A stretch of DNA of 64,000 nucleotides from Enoplolaimus lenunculus (lineage: Eukaryota > Nematoda > Enoplea > Enoplida > Thoracostomopsidae). The stretch spans positions 1-64,000 of the forward strand of contig JASANG010001749.1 in assembly GCA_030248215.1 (NCBI GenBank). The letters run 5' to 3'. Shown here in pieces: positions 18,249-31,789 of the stretch. How positions within the stretch are numbered: position 1 is the stretch's first letter; each line of letters begins with the position of its first letter. The notes beneath the pieces are model-generated. The model was given only the letters and a program-made list of their open reading frames with translations, did no database searches and had not been told where the DNA came from. Both the position numbers and the translations under genes were made by a program.

Positions 18249-21200
18249 ATGCAATCTATAAAATCTAGTTCGTCCTCCACAGTATCGACTAGTGTTCCAA
18301 CAACGCTTTCGTCAGACACGAAAGCAAATTCATCACGAAGTGCTGAGATGGCCATTCTTGAGGCTGCGCTTAGCAGTGTTGCAGCTGCGGCAGCGAATAA
18401 ATGTGTGCCCACTGTGGCTTCGTCAGAAACGAACAGTTCTGATACTATGTCGAGTACAATAGCAAGTGCTAAAATTAATGAACCAGTTAAGAGTTACACA
18501 GCTGTTAGCGAGGACCGTGGCAAGCCTAGTCGCAGTGACTTGACAATACAAGTGGGTAACAGTCGGCCGAACTCTTCCATGGCATCTGAAGTAGGTTTGC
18601 CGAGTTGAAAGCAATTGTCTACGTACAGCTATGTAACATTTCTAGACTTTTGAATTTAGTATATATTTACGTTTATATTGCGAGCTCCGCGGTTGATTTT
18701 TTGTTCAACTTTTAAAAAACTTTGACGCTATGTACGTCAGGGTGGCACTGAATCCACGATTTGTCCGAATCCGAATCCAGTGCTAATTTGCCGAATCCGA
18801 ATGCTGCATGTTGCAAATTTCAGATATATCTATAATTTGTTTCGGAATATCAACGTAATGCCAGCCGTATAAATTTTAATACGTTAATATATTTCGTCCC
18901 GACGTTTGTTCGGAGATTTCTCACCTGAAATAAAAAATATTGATTTTTATAGCAAGGTATTTAAAAATTTTATTGCTTAAAAATGAAAAAACATATTGCC
19001 GAACTTTGTTGGATTCGGCTTTTGGATTCGGCTTTTCCACAACCGAATCCGAACCTCAAATTTTTGCCAAATCCGAATCAGAACCTTTGTTGCCACCCTG
19101 ATGTACGTATATCTGGCCAAAATCCGGTTCCGATAAAAAATTTACTATGCGGATCAGGTATCTTGTAAATTAATATCGTATCGCACCGTGTACGTACGTA
19201 AGTTATAAATCAGACTGATGTTCATTTTAGATATCACCAGGCGTGAAACCTGCGTCATCTCTGCTATCGAGTTCATTAGGTAGAGCCACTAATTTTTCAA
19301 CAGCAACTGATGGGAGTTCACTCGTTGACGGCGATACAAAGCGTCCCTTAACACATGCTATGGTCGGACTTTCCGACAGTTCTGGTACAAATGCAATTTC
19401 TCCCGGCACATCGCCTACGACGTCTAGTGCAACTACAGCAGGCTATCAGCATCTGGCTGGAAATCCAAAATTGCCTGGCAATAGTGCAATGTCTGGACAT
19501 AATATCCATCAGCAGTACGCACCAGGTGGCAGTCAACCGATGCATCATCAAGGTGCACTTCATTCGCTTTCGAATATGCCGTACGACAGCATATTTGGAA
19601 GTGGGACGCCTAATAGCGGGCCAGGGACCGTTGGCTTTCCTCGGTCCAGTATGGACAGCACTGGGCCACCCACGAACGCTGTTTCACCCAGGTACGGATC
19701 GGCATTGCCTGCTCCTTCAGAATCCGGTATCGGCGCATATACCTCGCTTCGCGGTGCCAATAGCAATATTAGTAGTCAACAGCAGCAACACATGCAACAT
19801 ACGGCTATGATGATGATGATGCAACAACAGCAACAGCAGCAACATGCGTACCCATCGACAAGTCATGGCTATCCACATGCGCCAACAGTGGGCCTCGGAG
19901 GGCACCCCGGTGCACCAGGGTTTCCGACATCGGTTCCCGGAGCCGCGACCTCGTTTCATTTGCCGCCACATCATCCTCATTCTGGCGGAGTTGTTGGAAG
20001 AAGCCATCATTCACTTGCGGCACATAGCTATCATCATCACCACCACCACCACCATCCAACTTCAACGGATGCATGCATATCGATTGTAAATTCGTTAATG
20101 GGACACGTTAAGGTTAGTGCTTCGAACAGCGATTTTGCTGTTTAGTCATTTAATTGTGTTAGACCATCATGTATTCCGGCACACCGAATATAGGTAGCGC
20201 TATACTTTTGTTGACGTCTGGTGCCGATCGTCACTGTTCGGTGCCATCCGTCACCGTCCAGCGGCTGGCGCCGACCGTCACCGTCCGGTGCTATCCATCA
20301 CCGTCCAGTGCCATCCATCGCTATCCGGTGCCATCCATCACCGTCCGGCGCCATCCATCACCGTGCGCACCATCCATTACCACCATCCGTCACCGTCCGG
20401 CCCATCCATTACCGTCCTACGCTATCCATCACTGTCCGGCGCCATCCGCCACGGTCCGGCGCCCAGAGGTCTGTCTCGGTCGCGGTTTTTAACCGAGATC
20501 GCCCATCCCTGCCGGCGCCATCCGTCACCGGTCCGGCGCCATCCGCCACGGGTCTGGCTCCATCCGTCCTTAGTCTGGCGCCATTCGTCACGGGTCAGGC
20601 GCCATCCGTCACCGGTCCGGCGCCATCCGTCACCTGTCCGGCGCCATCCGTCACCTGTCCGGCGCCATCCGCCACGGTCCGGCGCCCAGAGGTCTGTCTC
20701 GGTCGCGGTTTTTAACCGAGATCGCCCATCCGTGCCGGCGCCATCCGTCACCGGTCCGGCGCCATCCGTCACCGGTCCGGCGCCATCCGCCACGGGTCTG
20801 GCTTCATCCGTCACGGGTCAGGCGCCATCCGTCACCGGTCCGGCGCCATCCGTCACCGGTCCGGCGCCATCCGTCACCGGTCCGGCGCCATCCGTCACCG
20901 GTCCGGCGCCATCCGTCACCGGTCCGGCGCCATCCGTCACCGGTCCGGCGCCATCCGTCACCGGTCCGGCGCCATCCGTCACCGGTCCGGCGCCATCCGC
21001 CACCAGTCAGGTTCTCCCGACCCCCATCCCTCTCCCCTGTATCTAAAAACCATGGTATGGTTAAGAAATTTGTCTATTTGTCGGAGGTCAGCAATAGTTT
21101 CGTTAAGACGCCAAAAAAGCAAATAACTTTTATAAAAAGTTATCCGCCAGAGTTTTTAAAAGGGTGGTTTTGGGCTACAATTAAATGCTCCATAGGTACT

Positions 21201-24200
21201 TCAGGGATTTTTAAAAAAATTTCCTTCGATCTCTTTATTTCAAAGATAATTTCTAAAAATCTTTTGTCTTATTTAAGAGTTTTAAAGATTACCCTAACCC
21301 CATAAGGGGTATAGCGCTGCCAATTTATTTAAAAATTAAAAATTTTATATATATATATATATATATTTGATTTGCATATTATTTATTTGCTCATAAAACG
21401 GCGTATAAGAACATAAAATCCATATTTAACTTGCATACCTAAAATTCAGCTGGAACGATGCCCAAAATACGTACGTAATAAATAATATATATGCCTTGTA
21501 CGGTGCAATCAGAATTCTGATTCCGATTAGAATTGCGATTCAAAACGAGTTCCGATTTCTGTTTCCATTCTGATTGCACAATCGGAATCGGAATTTTTTA
21601 ATTTTGATTTTAATCCTACTTCTGAGATGTTGCGCAAAAATTCTGCATTATTTTTCTATTAAATTAATTTCGACGAAGTTAACTTATCAATAATTGATTG
21701 TAGTTTAGCTTTACAGAACCAAAACTCATTGCCAATTTGATCTTTCGACCTTTTTGATAATTGTTGCTAGCCATCAGAAACCCTAAATCAATATTATATT
21801 TGTCAATACAAATTATCCATACAGTTGCAAAATTTCTAGTTTGGATTACGATTACAATGCCGGTATAAGTTTGCTGTTCCGGTTCCGGTATAATTCAGTT
21901 CCGCTTTGCACCCTGTCTATTCATGAACTGTTGGTTTTGTAGTAAAAGGTTCAAATTTTGCTGTATTTTGTTGCAGACCTCCACATACGTAGACTGGCTT
22001 TGACTCACGACGCCTTATCTTATGACAGTAATATTATATAAGTAACTTTCTCATATATATCTATGTTCGTCGCATTTTGAAAAGACGACTCCTGTATGCG
22101 TGTGTACGTAATCATTTAAAACGCATATATTTTTATTTTTGCTAATTTTTAGCAGAAAGATCCTGATTTTGCGCGTAGAGCAATTGAAAGCTTGATCAAA
22201 AAATTAAAAGACAAGCGAGATGAATTGGACAGTCTTATTACCGCGGTGACGACTGGCGGTGCCCAGCCTACTTCTTGTGTTACGATACAAAGGACGTTAG
22301 ATGGTCGATTACAGGTTGGAATATTAATAGACCCTGTAGGCTCTATAAGTGACGCCGAAATCAAATTATGATAGGCTTGGGGTTGGGGAAATTACGAGCC
22401 ATGGTGCTAGAAGCAACCAAAGTGCAGCAATCGCAAATACTAGTCATAAAAATTAGAGGTACTAATTCAAACACACTATAAAACAGATAAATTACTTAAA
22501 AAATCGGCGAGATCGAAGGTGCTGTGACGCCGTACACATTTTTGGAGTTGATATTCATAGAACATTCGAAACGTAAACCCAAAGCAAAACACGATGGTTT
22601 TGTTTACCCAATCAAATAATTATAGCTAGGTTTGATCGCAATGCAGGTTATTTTGAGGTGGACCACGATTTTTGTACCCGTTTTTCTGTTCAAAAGTTGA
22701 TGAAATTTGCACGAAGCAATAGGTAGATAAGCACAAGCATTGAAAACTTGGTTTCTGGCTCCGATTTCTTGGAGCTGAAAGCATAGATTATAACGAGAAT
22801 ATACTTTTTCTGGGTGCATTTATCAGCCAGAAATCCAGTTAAATCATGCTAGTAGTGAATATTGCACAGTAAAGGATAACACAAGAGTACAAAATGTGTA
22901 AAAGTTACTCCACGTTAAACCTGCTACTTTAACTAGGTCAGAAAACCGATACCCGTATCCATTTCTGGCATCCAGTATAAACCTACCAGATAACAGATAT
23001 TTACAATGGTGGTTCTGAATTTCATAAAACTGATTTTTGCAATTGGCGCCTTTAACATCTTGCTGTGATTGCATTTCTCGGCAAGTTAAGTTCAAGTTTA
23101 GATACGCTAAAGTGAGAAATTCAAGCTAAGAATGTATTCTAGTTCGGTAAACACATAGTTTTTGCGACTCAAATACTTCAAACTATGTACAAGTTCAGGT
23201 ACTGTATCCGGTTAATGTTCGATTCCGGTGTCTGAAACTTAATATCTGATCACGCCATTGGAGAGAACCGAATTGAACTTCTAATCGCAATCGGAATGCG
23301 AACTGGCTCTTGTTGTGAGTGGGAGTTACAACCGTATTCGGGGCTTCAATTACAATCTAAATATATAACATTTTCATATTAATTAAAGGTTGCGAGTAGA
23401 AAAGGTTTTCCGCATGTGATTTACGCTCGCGTTTGGCGTTGGCCTGATTTGCACAAAAACGAACTCAAACACTTGAAGCATTGTCAATATGCATTTGATT
23501 TGGGTGTCGATTTAGTTTGTGTTAACCCGTATCATTATGAACGTGTTGTAACACCAAGCATTGGAGTTATGGGTAAGATTGAAATACTGGAAAGTGGAAG
23601 TTTTATACTGCTTTTATATTTGCGACCTTATTCAGAGCAATGCTGTTTATAATTATGTTAGTTCCATAACGCTACAAAAATTGTATAATTTGTTCAAGTG
23701 CTGCAGAATTGCAATTGCTTTTTGTATTTGGCGTATGCAGATTATTGTGGATGATGCAATGCTAGCCGTATTGGAGGGCAGGTTGGCAACAAAGGTGTGG
23801 ATTCGGTTTCTGATCCTATAATACACGAAGGTTGGGGTTGGATTCGGTTTTGAAAAAGTTGAATCCAGCAAAGCTTGCAAAACCTGTTTGTGTTTTTGAA
23901 CACCACTTGGAACAGACTAAATCATTTTGCGGAAGCCTGTGGTACTTTTGGTTCGAATTTCAATCCGTATTTCTGCTAATTCAGGTTTGAATATTTCAAA
24001 ATTCATGTTTATTGTCTGCATAACATTAAATTTGCAAAGCCGGACATGTCAAACTTCTGTAGTTTCAAGGCATGCCAAACTGTTATCTAAATGAAGGGAT
24101 TTTTCAAAGTCAAACTCCGAATGGCAATCGGTTAAATAGTATGGTCAGACCCATCGTGTCGGGGCAAGTTACAAGTCGACAGTGACAGGTCTTAAGCCGA

Positions 24201-27200
24201 GTAAGAGGTCATTCCGCCGCACGTTAAATGTGATTTAATCAGAAATATGCCAGTGACGTTACCTGTGCTGCCGGTTTGAATTTTCCTCTATTATATCCAA
24301 AATACACAACCTTTCTTTTCAGTCCAGTTCTGGTCAGGGTGGCACCGAATCCACGATTTGACCGAATCCGAATCCATTGCTAATTTGCCGAATCGGAATC
24401 CGAATCTTGCATGTTGCAAATTTTAGTTATATCTATATTTTGTCTCAGAATATCAACGCAATGCCAGCGGCATAAATTTTAAACTTTAATATATTTCGTG
24501 CTCGACCTCAGTTTTGAGATTTGGGACCTGAAACAAAATTTAAGTTTTTGTTATTTAAAACTAAAAAACATTGCCTAACATTGTTGGATTTGGCTTTTGG
24601 ATTAGGTGTATAACAATAGAAATCTCAATCCGAACCACACATTTTTGCCGAATCCGAATCCGAACCTTTGTTGCCACATTGCTCTGACTTTAATAAGGAG
24701 ATTAACCAGTTGAGTCGTTCCTTTTTTCAGCATGTTTAAACTATAATAGTATTTTTATTATTTCAGATATTTCAGCTTTAAAGTTAGAAAGTAAGTTATT
24801 GGTTTTCTGTGCTTCGTTTCGCCATGTGTGTATGTCTTTTTTCAAATTGTGTTTTACAAAATTAGACAGCTGAAAGATTTTAAATATGAATATTCTTGAA
24901 CCTGTGACAATAAATTTAATGTAAAGAGCCGGCTACAGTATTAGATCAGTGTGATTCAGATTAGCCTTGTCTAGCTAAGAATTGTTTCTGGGTTTCAATA
25001 TACGTTTTATTTAAAATTATTTTATTCACGATCCGTAAGTCTATTATTGTTATTTGCGCGGATGAGAAAACCCGGTTGTAGTGATACTACACTTGTCTTA
25101 TTGAGCGTAGCAGAGTTCGGTCTGCATTTTGATCGTGGAGGTTATGCTAAGTAGAGCAATATTTTAGCAATATTTGGGCTGTTATGCAACTCAATTCGAT
25201 TAATAGTACGCAGTAAAATTGCAGCTATTGGTATCGAAATGCTCCCAAAAATACCGATAATGATAACGATGTTATCATTACAATATAGATGCATTCAGAC
25301 AGCTTTTCAACTTAAATGTAATGTTTTGATGGAAAAAGTAGTGTACTAGACGGGAATATTTATCTGTCTGTCTTGCGCATAAAAGATTTAGGGGGAGGCT
25401 TTTAAGCAAATTGCACATTTCAGACAATTCCCTGTCAAAACATAATATGTCGTACCACACTCAGTCTTCTGCGATTAAATGCAACGATTTTGTTGGAATG
25501 CGGCCTGGTGCCGTCGGACTGCGACATTCTTCAACGTCCAGTTTTGACCTTGGCGGCACGTCATCGGGTCGACCAGGCGGTCCACCTGTTGGACTAACTC
25601 CACCAGGATACCATAATTCGACAGAATTTCCACAACACCAGCAACATTTTCCAGCGCCGTTGCCAGCTCGCCCGGAACCAATACATCGAATGGAGGTTAA
25701 TATTCCACCATCCTTTATGTCAGGCCAGGCTGGTCCTAGTGGTAGTTCTGGCCCTAGTAGTAGTGCCGCCCAGGTTTCGTACGAAGCTGTGTTCTCAGAT
25801 AACGGAGCCGGACAACAAGGCGTTACAGGAAGACCATCGCAGTGTAGCAATTATGCAAATATGCCGCAGCTGCCATATGCTAATGAGCAGCTTCGAGTCG
25901 GGTCACAAGGTATGGTTAATGATTGTTTAATGTTGTGTTGCGGCGTAGTTCGTAGTAAATATCATCTTACGTACAGTCACGGACAGAATTAAGCGCAACC
26001 GTGTATGCTTGCGGTTACCGCGACGATAACTGCAACCTCAACCATGGTTGTCTCGTGTTAGATTTTCATTCGTTTGTAAACGGAGTTTATAACCGGTATT
26101 TGGAACGCGTCTGTAACCGTCCGTGTTCACTGATGCGACTGGTCGCGGGCAAAGAAAATTCAACAGCAGTTATAAGGCCGCGACCGGAGTCGGAACGGCG
26201 ATTACTGCGCACTTAATTGTATATTTCTGTTCGTTACTGTAGTTGCATTTTGGTGAATAAGCAATATTTACCTTGAAGACAAGGTGGCATTTCAAACACT
26301 AATATATCTATTCCGAGTCCGAAGCTGGACTTGGAAAAATATCTTGATATATATCTATATTATTAAAAATATTTTTTGCTACTGCTGCCCTGTCACACTT
26401 TTGTGCGGAGTTTCAATTTTACACAACATACATACATATACGCATATACACTATGTGTATAGAGATATATATACATATATATGCATATACAGAACAAAAA
26501 CAAAACCCCCTAACCCCCACAAAAAAAACAAACCACAAACCCGGCATATACACATACATAGATACATATGCATATATACATACCGATATATACATATACA
26601 TTAAAATGTGTACATATATTAAGGAGGCCGAAGGCCGATCGTTACGTATATATATATGTATATATATGTATATATAAATCGTTCAGCCTGTATAAACACA
26701 ATTTCAAAAGCATATGCATGTGTAGGTTTCATAGAATAATGCTAGATTTGGCTCTTCGAAAAGCAATTAATTCGGAACTATCAATTTGTTACGAATCTAA
26801 AACCGAACCCCAGCTTGTGTTCCACAGCGTTCAAATGGTGTATATACCTGCTAAGTGCTACATACTACAATTGTAGAACAAAGCTTTTGTATTTGTACGT
26901 TTTCAAATTTATCAGTGCTCTGAAGTCAAAGGCGGTTATTTTAATTTTTGTGACACAATTTTCATTAGATTCTGGTCGTAGTCATGTTCTTACAAATGAC
27001 ATGCACACGGGGTATAATACCACGACGATTGGTCATCAGAGTGGTAGCAGTACTGGAGTAGCAAGCGGTTCTGGTGCAACCGTGGGTGAACGAACTGGTG
27101 GCCAGGGTTCTTATGGCAGCAACTGCTCAGCAACAGAAACTGCAATGCAAAGCTTTTACCCAGATGCCAATGCGCCACAGAAGCAACTTGCGATATCGCC

Positions 27201-30200
27201 TCCAGCCAATGGTGGTGAATTTTATACGAACACAGGAGTACAGTCTGCAGAGCCACAGCAACAACAAATTGTGCAAAATGGTTAGAAATAAATTTGAAAA
27301 CGGATTGCTTGATTTGAGTTTGAGTTCTGCTTTAACTCGCTTGTATTAGTATTTTATGCTGTTACTGATATTAATTAAGTACGATTGTGCAGATAATTCA
27401 TTTGTGCTGTTTATTACACAACGATAATGTTTCTTCAAGGTGTAGTAACAGATAAGTATCTATCCAGTTTGTTTCTTCGAACATTGTTGAAATTTGTTTA
27501 TATTTGTTATATTTTAGGAGATCATCGATTCGCAAATGCTTTCAACAGTATGTCGCTTGCACAAAGTTTGGCTCAGAGTTATAATTATGGTAAGTGTTTG
27601 CAAAGCTAATCTTATTTGAAGTGCATTGGTTAGCCTTATGCTTTAGTTTTACTACGTAGTTGCTGAACTTTTGTCGTGAATTCCTGGTCTGAGAGTTTTG
27701 TTTGCTTTTTAAGTGTTACAATTGATGCAAATAGACACTGCCTTCCAAATGTTAAAACTTTAATCCGTTGCTGCGTTTTAATTGATAACTTTATTATCGT
27801 GTGTTTTAGTGATCAACCAGCAAAATGATGCACCACTGTCTTCACAACCACGTAAGCACATTTTGTTTATCGTTTTTATAATACTGAAAGAGGTGAGTAA
27901 TCAAAAAAGTAGATTTAGGCCTGATTTTCACAACTCCTTTATTCTCTTTCGCAACATTAGCAGGGTAGAACCAGAGATGAAAAATACTTTGGCCGGTGTA
28001 GCGTTGGAAATTTTGCGACCGTTGTGACTGGTTTTTAAGTACTTTTCTTAGAAATCGCTATAATCCTAAAACTTTGAAAATAGTCCCAGAAAATATAATA
28101 TAATGTTTAGCTCTATTATTTGTTAACGCGGAACTTGCAAACAGAAAGTAAACAGTTGCGGTTATTTAAGCTGGCTGGGGCCCCCGCCAGCACTTTTCGA
28201 AATTTTCATTTTCCCCGGCGAGAATTTTGCCGCCCCCCGTAAAGGCCCCCGGCGAATTTTCGGCCGCCCCCCAGCAAATTTTTTGCTATGGGGGGCAGGA
28301 CTTTGCTAGGCCAAAAATTTTCAATGTTTAAACGTAAAGACCTAGACGTCTTTTGAGGCGGACATTCGGCAAAATATGCTTTTATATTACGCTGAGTACT
28401 TGTAATTTTTAATAGCGTTACAAATACCCGTAGTAACTAATACAATTCAATAATGAACTGAAAAAAGCACAATTAGATAAAGACCGTTTCAGGGCATACA
28501 ACATTCGAAAGTACCTTGCAGCTGCAAGTTCAGTCCGCCTGAGCCTTATGATAAACTGAAACTGTGACTAATAAAATATATATTAATCACAGTTTCAATA
28601 ATAGATTATCTATATTTTATTGTGCTTCTTTCAACTTCTGGTTAAGTTGTCAGTAATATTAGTTAAAATTATTGTTATTAGTGTTTGCGAGAAATTTTTG
28701 TCATGTTGAGCGATGAGTAATCTTCAGTTGAGTTGGAAACACGGTCTAGAATGAAAAAATGGTCCAAAAAGTCGGTTTGCAAAATTTTAAGCCTGCGTCG
28801 GAGGGGCCCAGGAAAACTGCCCCCCCCCCCAGCAAAATTAGCTGATCCCCAGGAAACTCCTGCCCCCAGGAAACGCCCCCCGGCGGAAATTTTTAAGCTG
28901 TGGTGACGCCAGTTAAGTGGTATATTAAGACACATTTTTTAATGCTGCCGTCTTTTAAATATTTTTATGCTAGTTCTATGCTCTTGAATAACGTACAACC
29001 AGGGGTGGTCGTGGTCGAACGCAAATTAGCGTAGCGTGTGGCACGGTACCACATATCGAAAACAAGAAATTATTTATCTTTTGCGCAAAAAAGTACAGCG
29101 CAATCTTAACCATTCAACATAATTTTGCATTGAACGCGGTTAAATTCTAAAACGAAAAATGAGTTAGCTGGTTTTCTGTCATTTGGACCTAGAAATAAAA
29201 AATAATTTGTCCATAAATTATGAAATCTTTCTATTCAGCACCAGAACACTGGTGTTCGATCAAGTATCACGAAGAAGACGTTGTGGTTGGTGAAGTCTTC
29301 AAAGTTCTGTATGCGTATAATTCAGTACAAATTGATGGTGGAATGGATCCTGTGCAAGCAGATCGATTTTGCATAGGACCATTGTCGAACGTTTCACGCA
29401 AAGAAGCTAGTCATCGTGTCAGGTTAGTTGCGTGGTAGTTTTAAACAAGATTTTTTAATTTTTTGTTTAGCGTCAAATCTTTAACCAAAATACTTATGCC
29501 GTTGCCACATACCGCCTTTGCAATATAATTTTGGAACATTTTCAAGCGTATGGAAGAGTTTCTCTGGGATCAGCGCCAACACCTAACTTCCTGGGGCCTT
29601 ACAGAGGCTAAGTATTACATGTAATCTTTGTTTGGTTCGATGCCTTTTGATCAGCCCAGAAAGAATCTTTCGTTTCGGTCTTGCAAAAACATTGTAAAAC
29701 ATTTACTGGTGTTTATTTTTTGACTTATCGTTTCGCGCAGTAGTCGGCTAATGTGACAAAACCGAATACATTCATTTAGGTTAAGTACGTATCGGCTTCT
29801 GCTCGTCCTGTCGACGATACTGGAGCCTTAGGCCCCGAAGCCGGTAACAATTTCGGCCCGAGGGCAACGCTTCTATGTAGCGAGTTTCTAATTAAATTTA
29901 ATTTAAGCGGCAAATATGTATATATTTACATTTAGGCAGCACATCGGCAGCGGTATATGTTTGACACGTAAAGGTGAAGGAGATGTTTGGTTAAAATGTC
30001 TGTCAGATCACGCGGTATTCCTTGAAAGTCATTATCTTGACCAGCAAGCGTGCCGACAACCAGGCGAAGTAGTTCATAAAATATATCCGATGGCAGAGAT
30101 TAAAGTAAATGCTCATACTCGGGCCCGTAGCCAAAGGGGAACCGAAGGCTCGGCTCCCATAGTAAATTTTTGGGCCTTCATACAAAATTATAACCCCGCT

Positions 30201-31789
30201 TGTAAGCTTTTTGTTTTAACAACATGCTCATACTAAAGTTGTTTTGCACCCTGGCAGGTTGAGCTAGTTACATACCTGTCCACACTATAAAAGATGATGC
30301 GTACCACCTACACCATATTGGTGAGGTAAGATAGCCTGTGGAACTATTGAACCAAAACGTGGCCAGCTTCGTGTAGATATCGTATTAGTCGAGTTTGATT
30401 TAGCGGACAGTTATACAGAGCGGTAAACAGGTTGATCCTACAGTTCGCTTGATGCGTGTTGTAAACACGGTCGGGATTGCATCACATGGACGATAGGTAA
30501 CGTTGTGCACTTGTGAATTATATTGCTAAACGTGATGTAAGATGTTATTGATGCGATACTATTAAATGGCCATTGATAAGATAGAAACTGAGATTATAAT
30601 GAGAAACTTATATATTCTTGTTAAGTTAGGGAATTTTTGCAAAATGATATTTTTAGGTATTCATGTCGCCTCGTATATATTAAAAATTTTGGATTATATT
30701 TACTGATTAATTGGTTTACATAATTATTTGGGGGCTGTGTTTGCTGACTCCTAAACATTACTCATGTTCAGCAGTGATTGTATTTGTGTTAATGCTTTAG
30801 GTATTCGATTTACGTTGCTTTCACGCACAAATGACCGAAGAAGCCCTGCGTCAGCATGCAAATTCTGTTCGATCAGAGAATAGCAGTGGGGTCAGCCCTA
30901 ATGGACAACGTAGGTCAAAAGCTTGTTTCTGTAATAACGCTAAATTCGTTGGATAAACTATAGTCTATGCCGTGCTGTTAGTTACAACTAATAGACGGGA
31001 CTAATTTGCATTCCCTTCCCTTAATCTTAAACATTGAGTGCCTGGTTTTATTTTGAAGGGCACTCAGTTTGGAAAAGCTTGAAAAGTCCAGCTGAGCGCA
31101 AGTTAAGTATGATTGTTTTAAATACTTCTTTTTTTGCATTGTTTAAAATTATTTTGATGTATGCGGTATGTTTGATGTCATACATGACTATCCAGCGACC
31201 TGAAATTTTACTACAATTTTTTTAATTTGATTTAGTGGCAATTCACCTTTAATTTTCAAATTTTTGTTGAACAATCTACACGTAGAAGTTACACATTTCA
31301 TATAGCATTCAATTTACCACAAGCTTAAAGCTAAAGTAGAAGTCGGCATTTTTAGTTTCCGTTCTTAAAGTAAATGCTTAAAGTTTTGTTACTCGTTTAC
31401 TTCCCACAACTGTGTTAATTTAAAAGATGATGAAATTCCCACACAGTATTCATATTGATACATTATCACATGCTTAGGCTCAGAATTAAGCTAAAGCTCA
31501 GAATTTGACTTCGGTTTTAGCTTATTCCTAGACTCGTGTGTGGAGAAAGTTTATTTCGAGGGAAGTAAACAAGTACCAAATTTTTGCAGATGGCGCACCT
31601 GCAGTTCCTGGAGTTGACGAGTTAAGTCGACTTTGCCGTTTACGGATATCGTTTGTGAAAGGTTTTGGTCCAGAATATCCAAAGAAAACAATTGAGGAGA
31701 CACCAACGTGGATCGAAGTACATTTGAGCCGCGCTTTACAACTTCTTGACGAAGTATTGCATAATCTTCCTGCGCGAAATTTGGGCTGA
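18249..31789 (+). CDS. SMAD4: SMAD4, common-mediator Smad, 13 exons
   Basis: Co-Smad that joins receptor-activated Smads in TGF-beta/BMP signalling and enters the nucleus to bind DNA. Exons by GT-AG sites and phase: 18249-18590, 19231-20112, 22153-22314, 23389-23572, 24767-24790, 25424-25909, 26969-27280, 27518-27589, 27810-27851, 29239-29422, 29936-30104, 30801-30909, 31590-31789; the sum is an uninterrupted 1,055 codons plus stop. MH1 (about 393-525) has the DNA-binding hairpin [18 protein letters not shown] and zinc ligands in SCVTI, HCQYAF and CVNPYHY. MH2 (about 836-1055) has [30 protein letters not shown] and L3 loop [16 protein letters not shown], ending in the usual [11 protein letters not shown] helix. 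About 390 residues rich in Ser, Gln, Met and His precede MH1, against about 20 in human SMAD4 (552 aa). The first exon is the least certain: the start at 18249 is chosen because it is the first in-frame ATG after a possible acceptor at 18201-18202. Confidence 0.93.
18738..19100. mobile_element. hAT-type MITE in the first SMAD4 intron
   Basis: CAGGGTGGCA at the left and TGCCACCCTG at the right bound 363 bp, with 8-bp direct duplications ATGTACGT at 18730-18737 and 19101-19108. Subterminal CCGAATCCGAATCC repeats on both sides. No coding sequence. Confidence 0.9.
20221..21015. repeat. GC-rich 21-bp minisatellite in a SMAD4 intron
   Basis: Units of GGCGCCATCCGTCACCGGTCC (21 bp with one-base shifts), nearly identical at 20,820-21,000 and looser to the left. 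A 217-bp higher-order step is seen: the interspersed block with GAGGTCTGTCTCGGTCGCGG occurs at about 20,467 and again at about 20,690. Because 21 is divisible by three, long frames of APSVTGP run through it on both strands; these are artefacts. Confidence 0.95.
21016..22140. other. Remainder of SMAD4 intron 2
   Basis: A (TA)n run at about 21,340-21,366. A probable MITE of the CAGGGTGCAA family spans about 21,490-21,914, with GGTGCAATCAGAATTCTGAT at the left and TTTGCACCCTG at the right. No gene seen. Confidence 0.5.
24335..24681. mobile_element. Second copy of the CAGGGTGGCA hAT-type MITE
   Basis: Same family as the copy at 18738 (CAGGGTGGCACCGAATCCAC; right end TTGCCACATTG), 347 bp and more diverged. 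The flanking duplication is decayed. A further right-end fragment lies at about 23,781-23,870. It ends 85 bp before the SMAD4 microexon. Confidence 0.8.
24767..24790 (+). CDS. SMAD4: SMAD4 24-nt microexon
   Basis: Flanked by TTTTATTATTTCAG and GTAAGT, this 24-nt exon is phase 1 to phase 1 and adds DISALKLE between the MH1 end (PSIGVM) and the linker (NSLSKHN). It fits the place and pattern of the IDLSGLTLQ segment just after MH1 in vertebrate SMAD4. Skipping it keeps the frame. Confidence 0.7.
26425..26690. repeat. (TATACA)n-type microsatellite in a SMAD4 intron
   Basis: Long runs of ATATACATATA and variants, with a short GC-containing break AGGCCGAAGGCCGATC at about 26,624. The apparent frames are simple-repeat artefacts. 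Confidence 0.9.
28165..28920 (+). repeat. Dispersed repeat with C-rich ends, copy 1
   Basis: Holds ACCGTTTCAGGGCATACA, TATGATAAACTGAAACTGTG and GCCCCCCGGCGGAAATTTTT, all repeated in the same order at 59,390-59,895. This copy has about 220 bp more near its left end. Lies in the SMAD4 intron before MH2. Class unknown; no coding sequence. Confidence 0.8.

Noticed and set aside
20221-21046. Long open frames of APSVTGP-type repeats on both strands
   Set aside because: The 21-bp repeat unit is a multiple of three, so frames stay open by arithmetic; the region is intronic in SMAD4 and GC-rich.
26284-26680. Frames rich in IYTYI-type repeats
   Set aside because: Simple AT-rich microsatellite within a SMAD4 intron.
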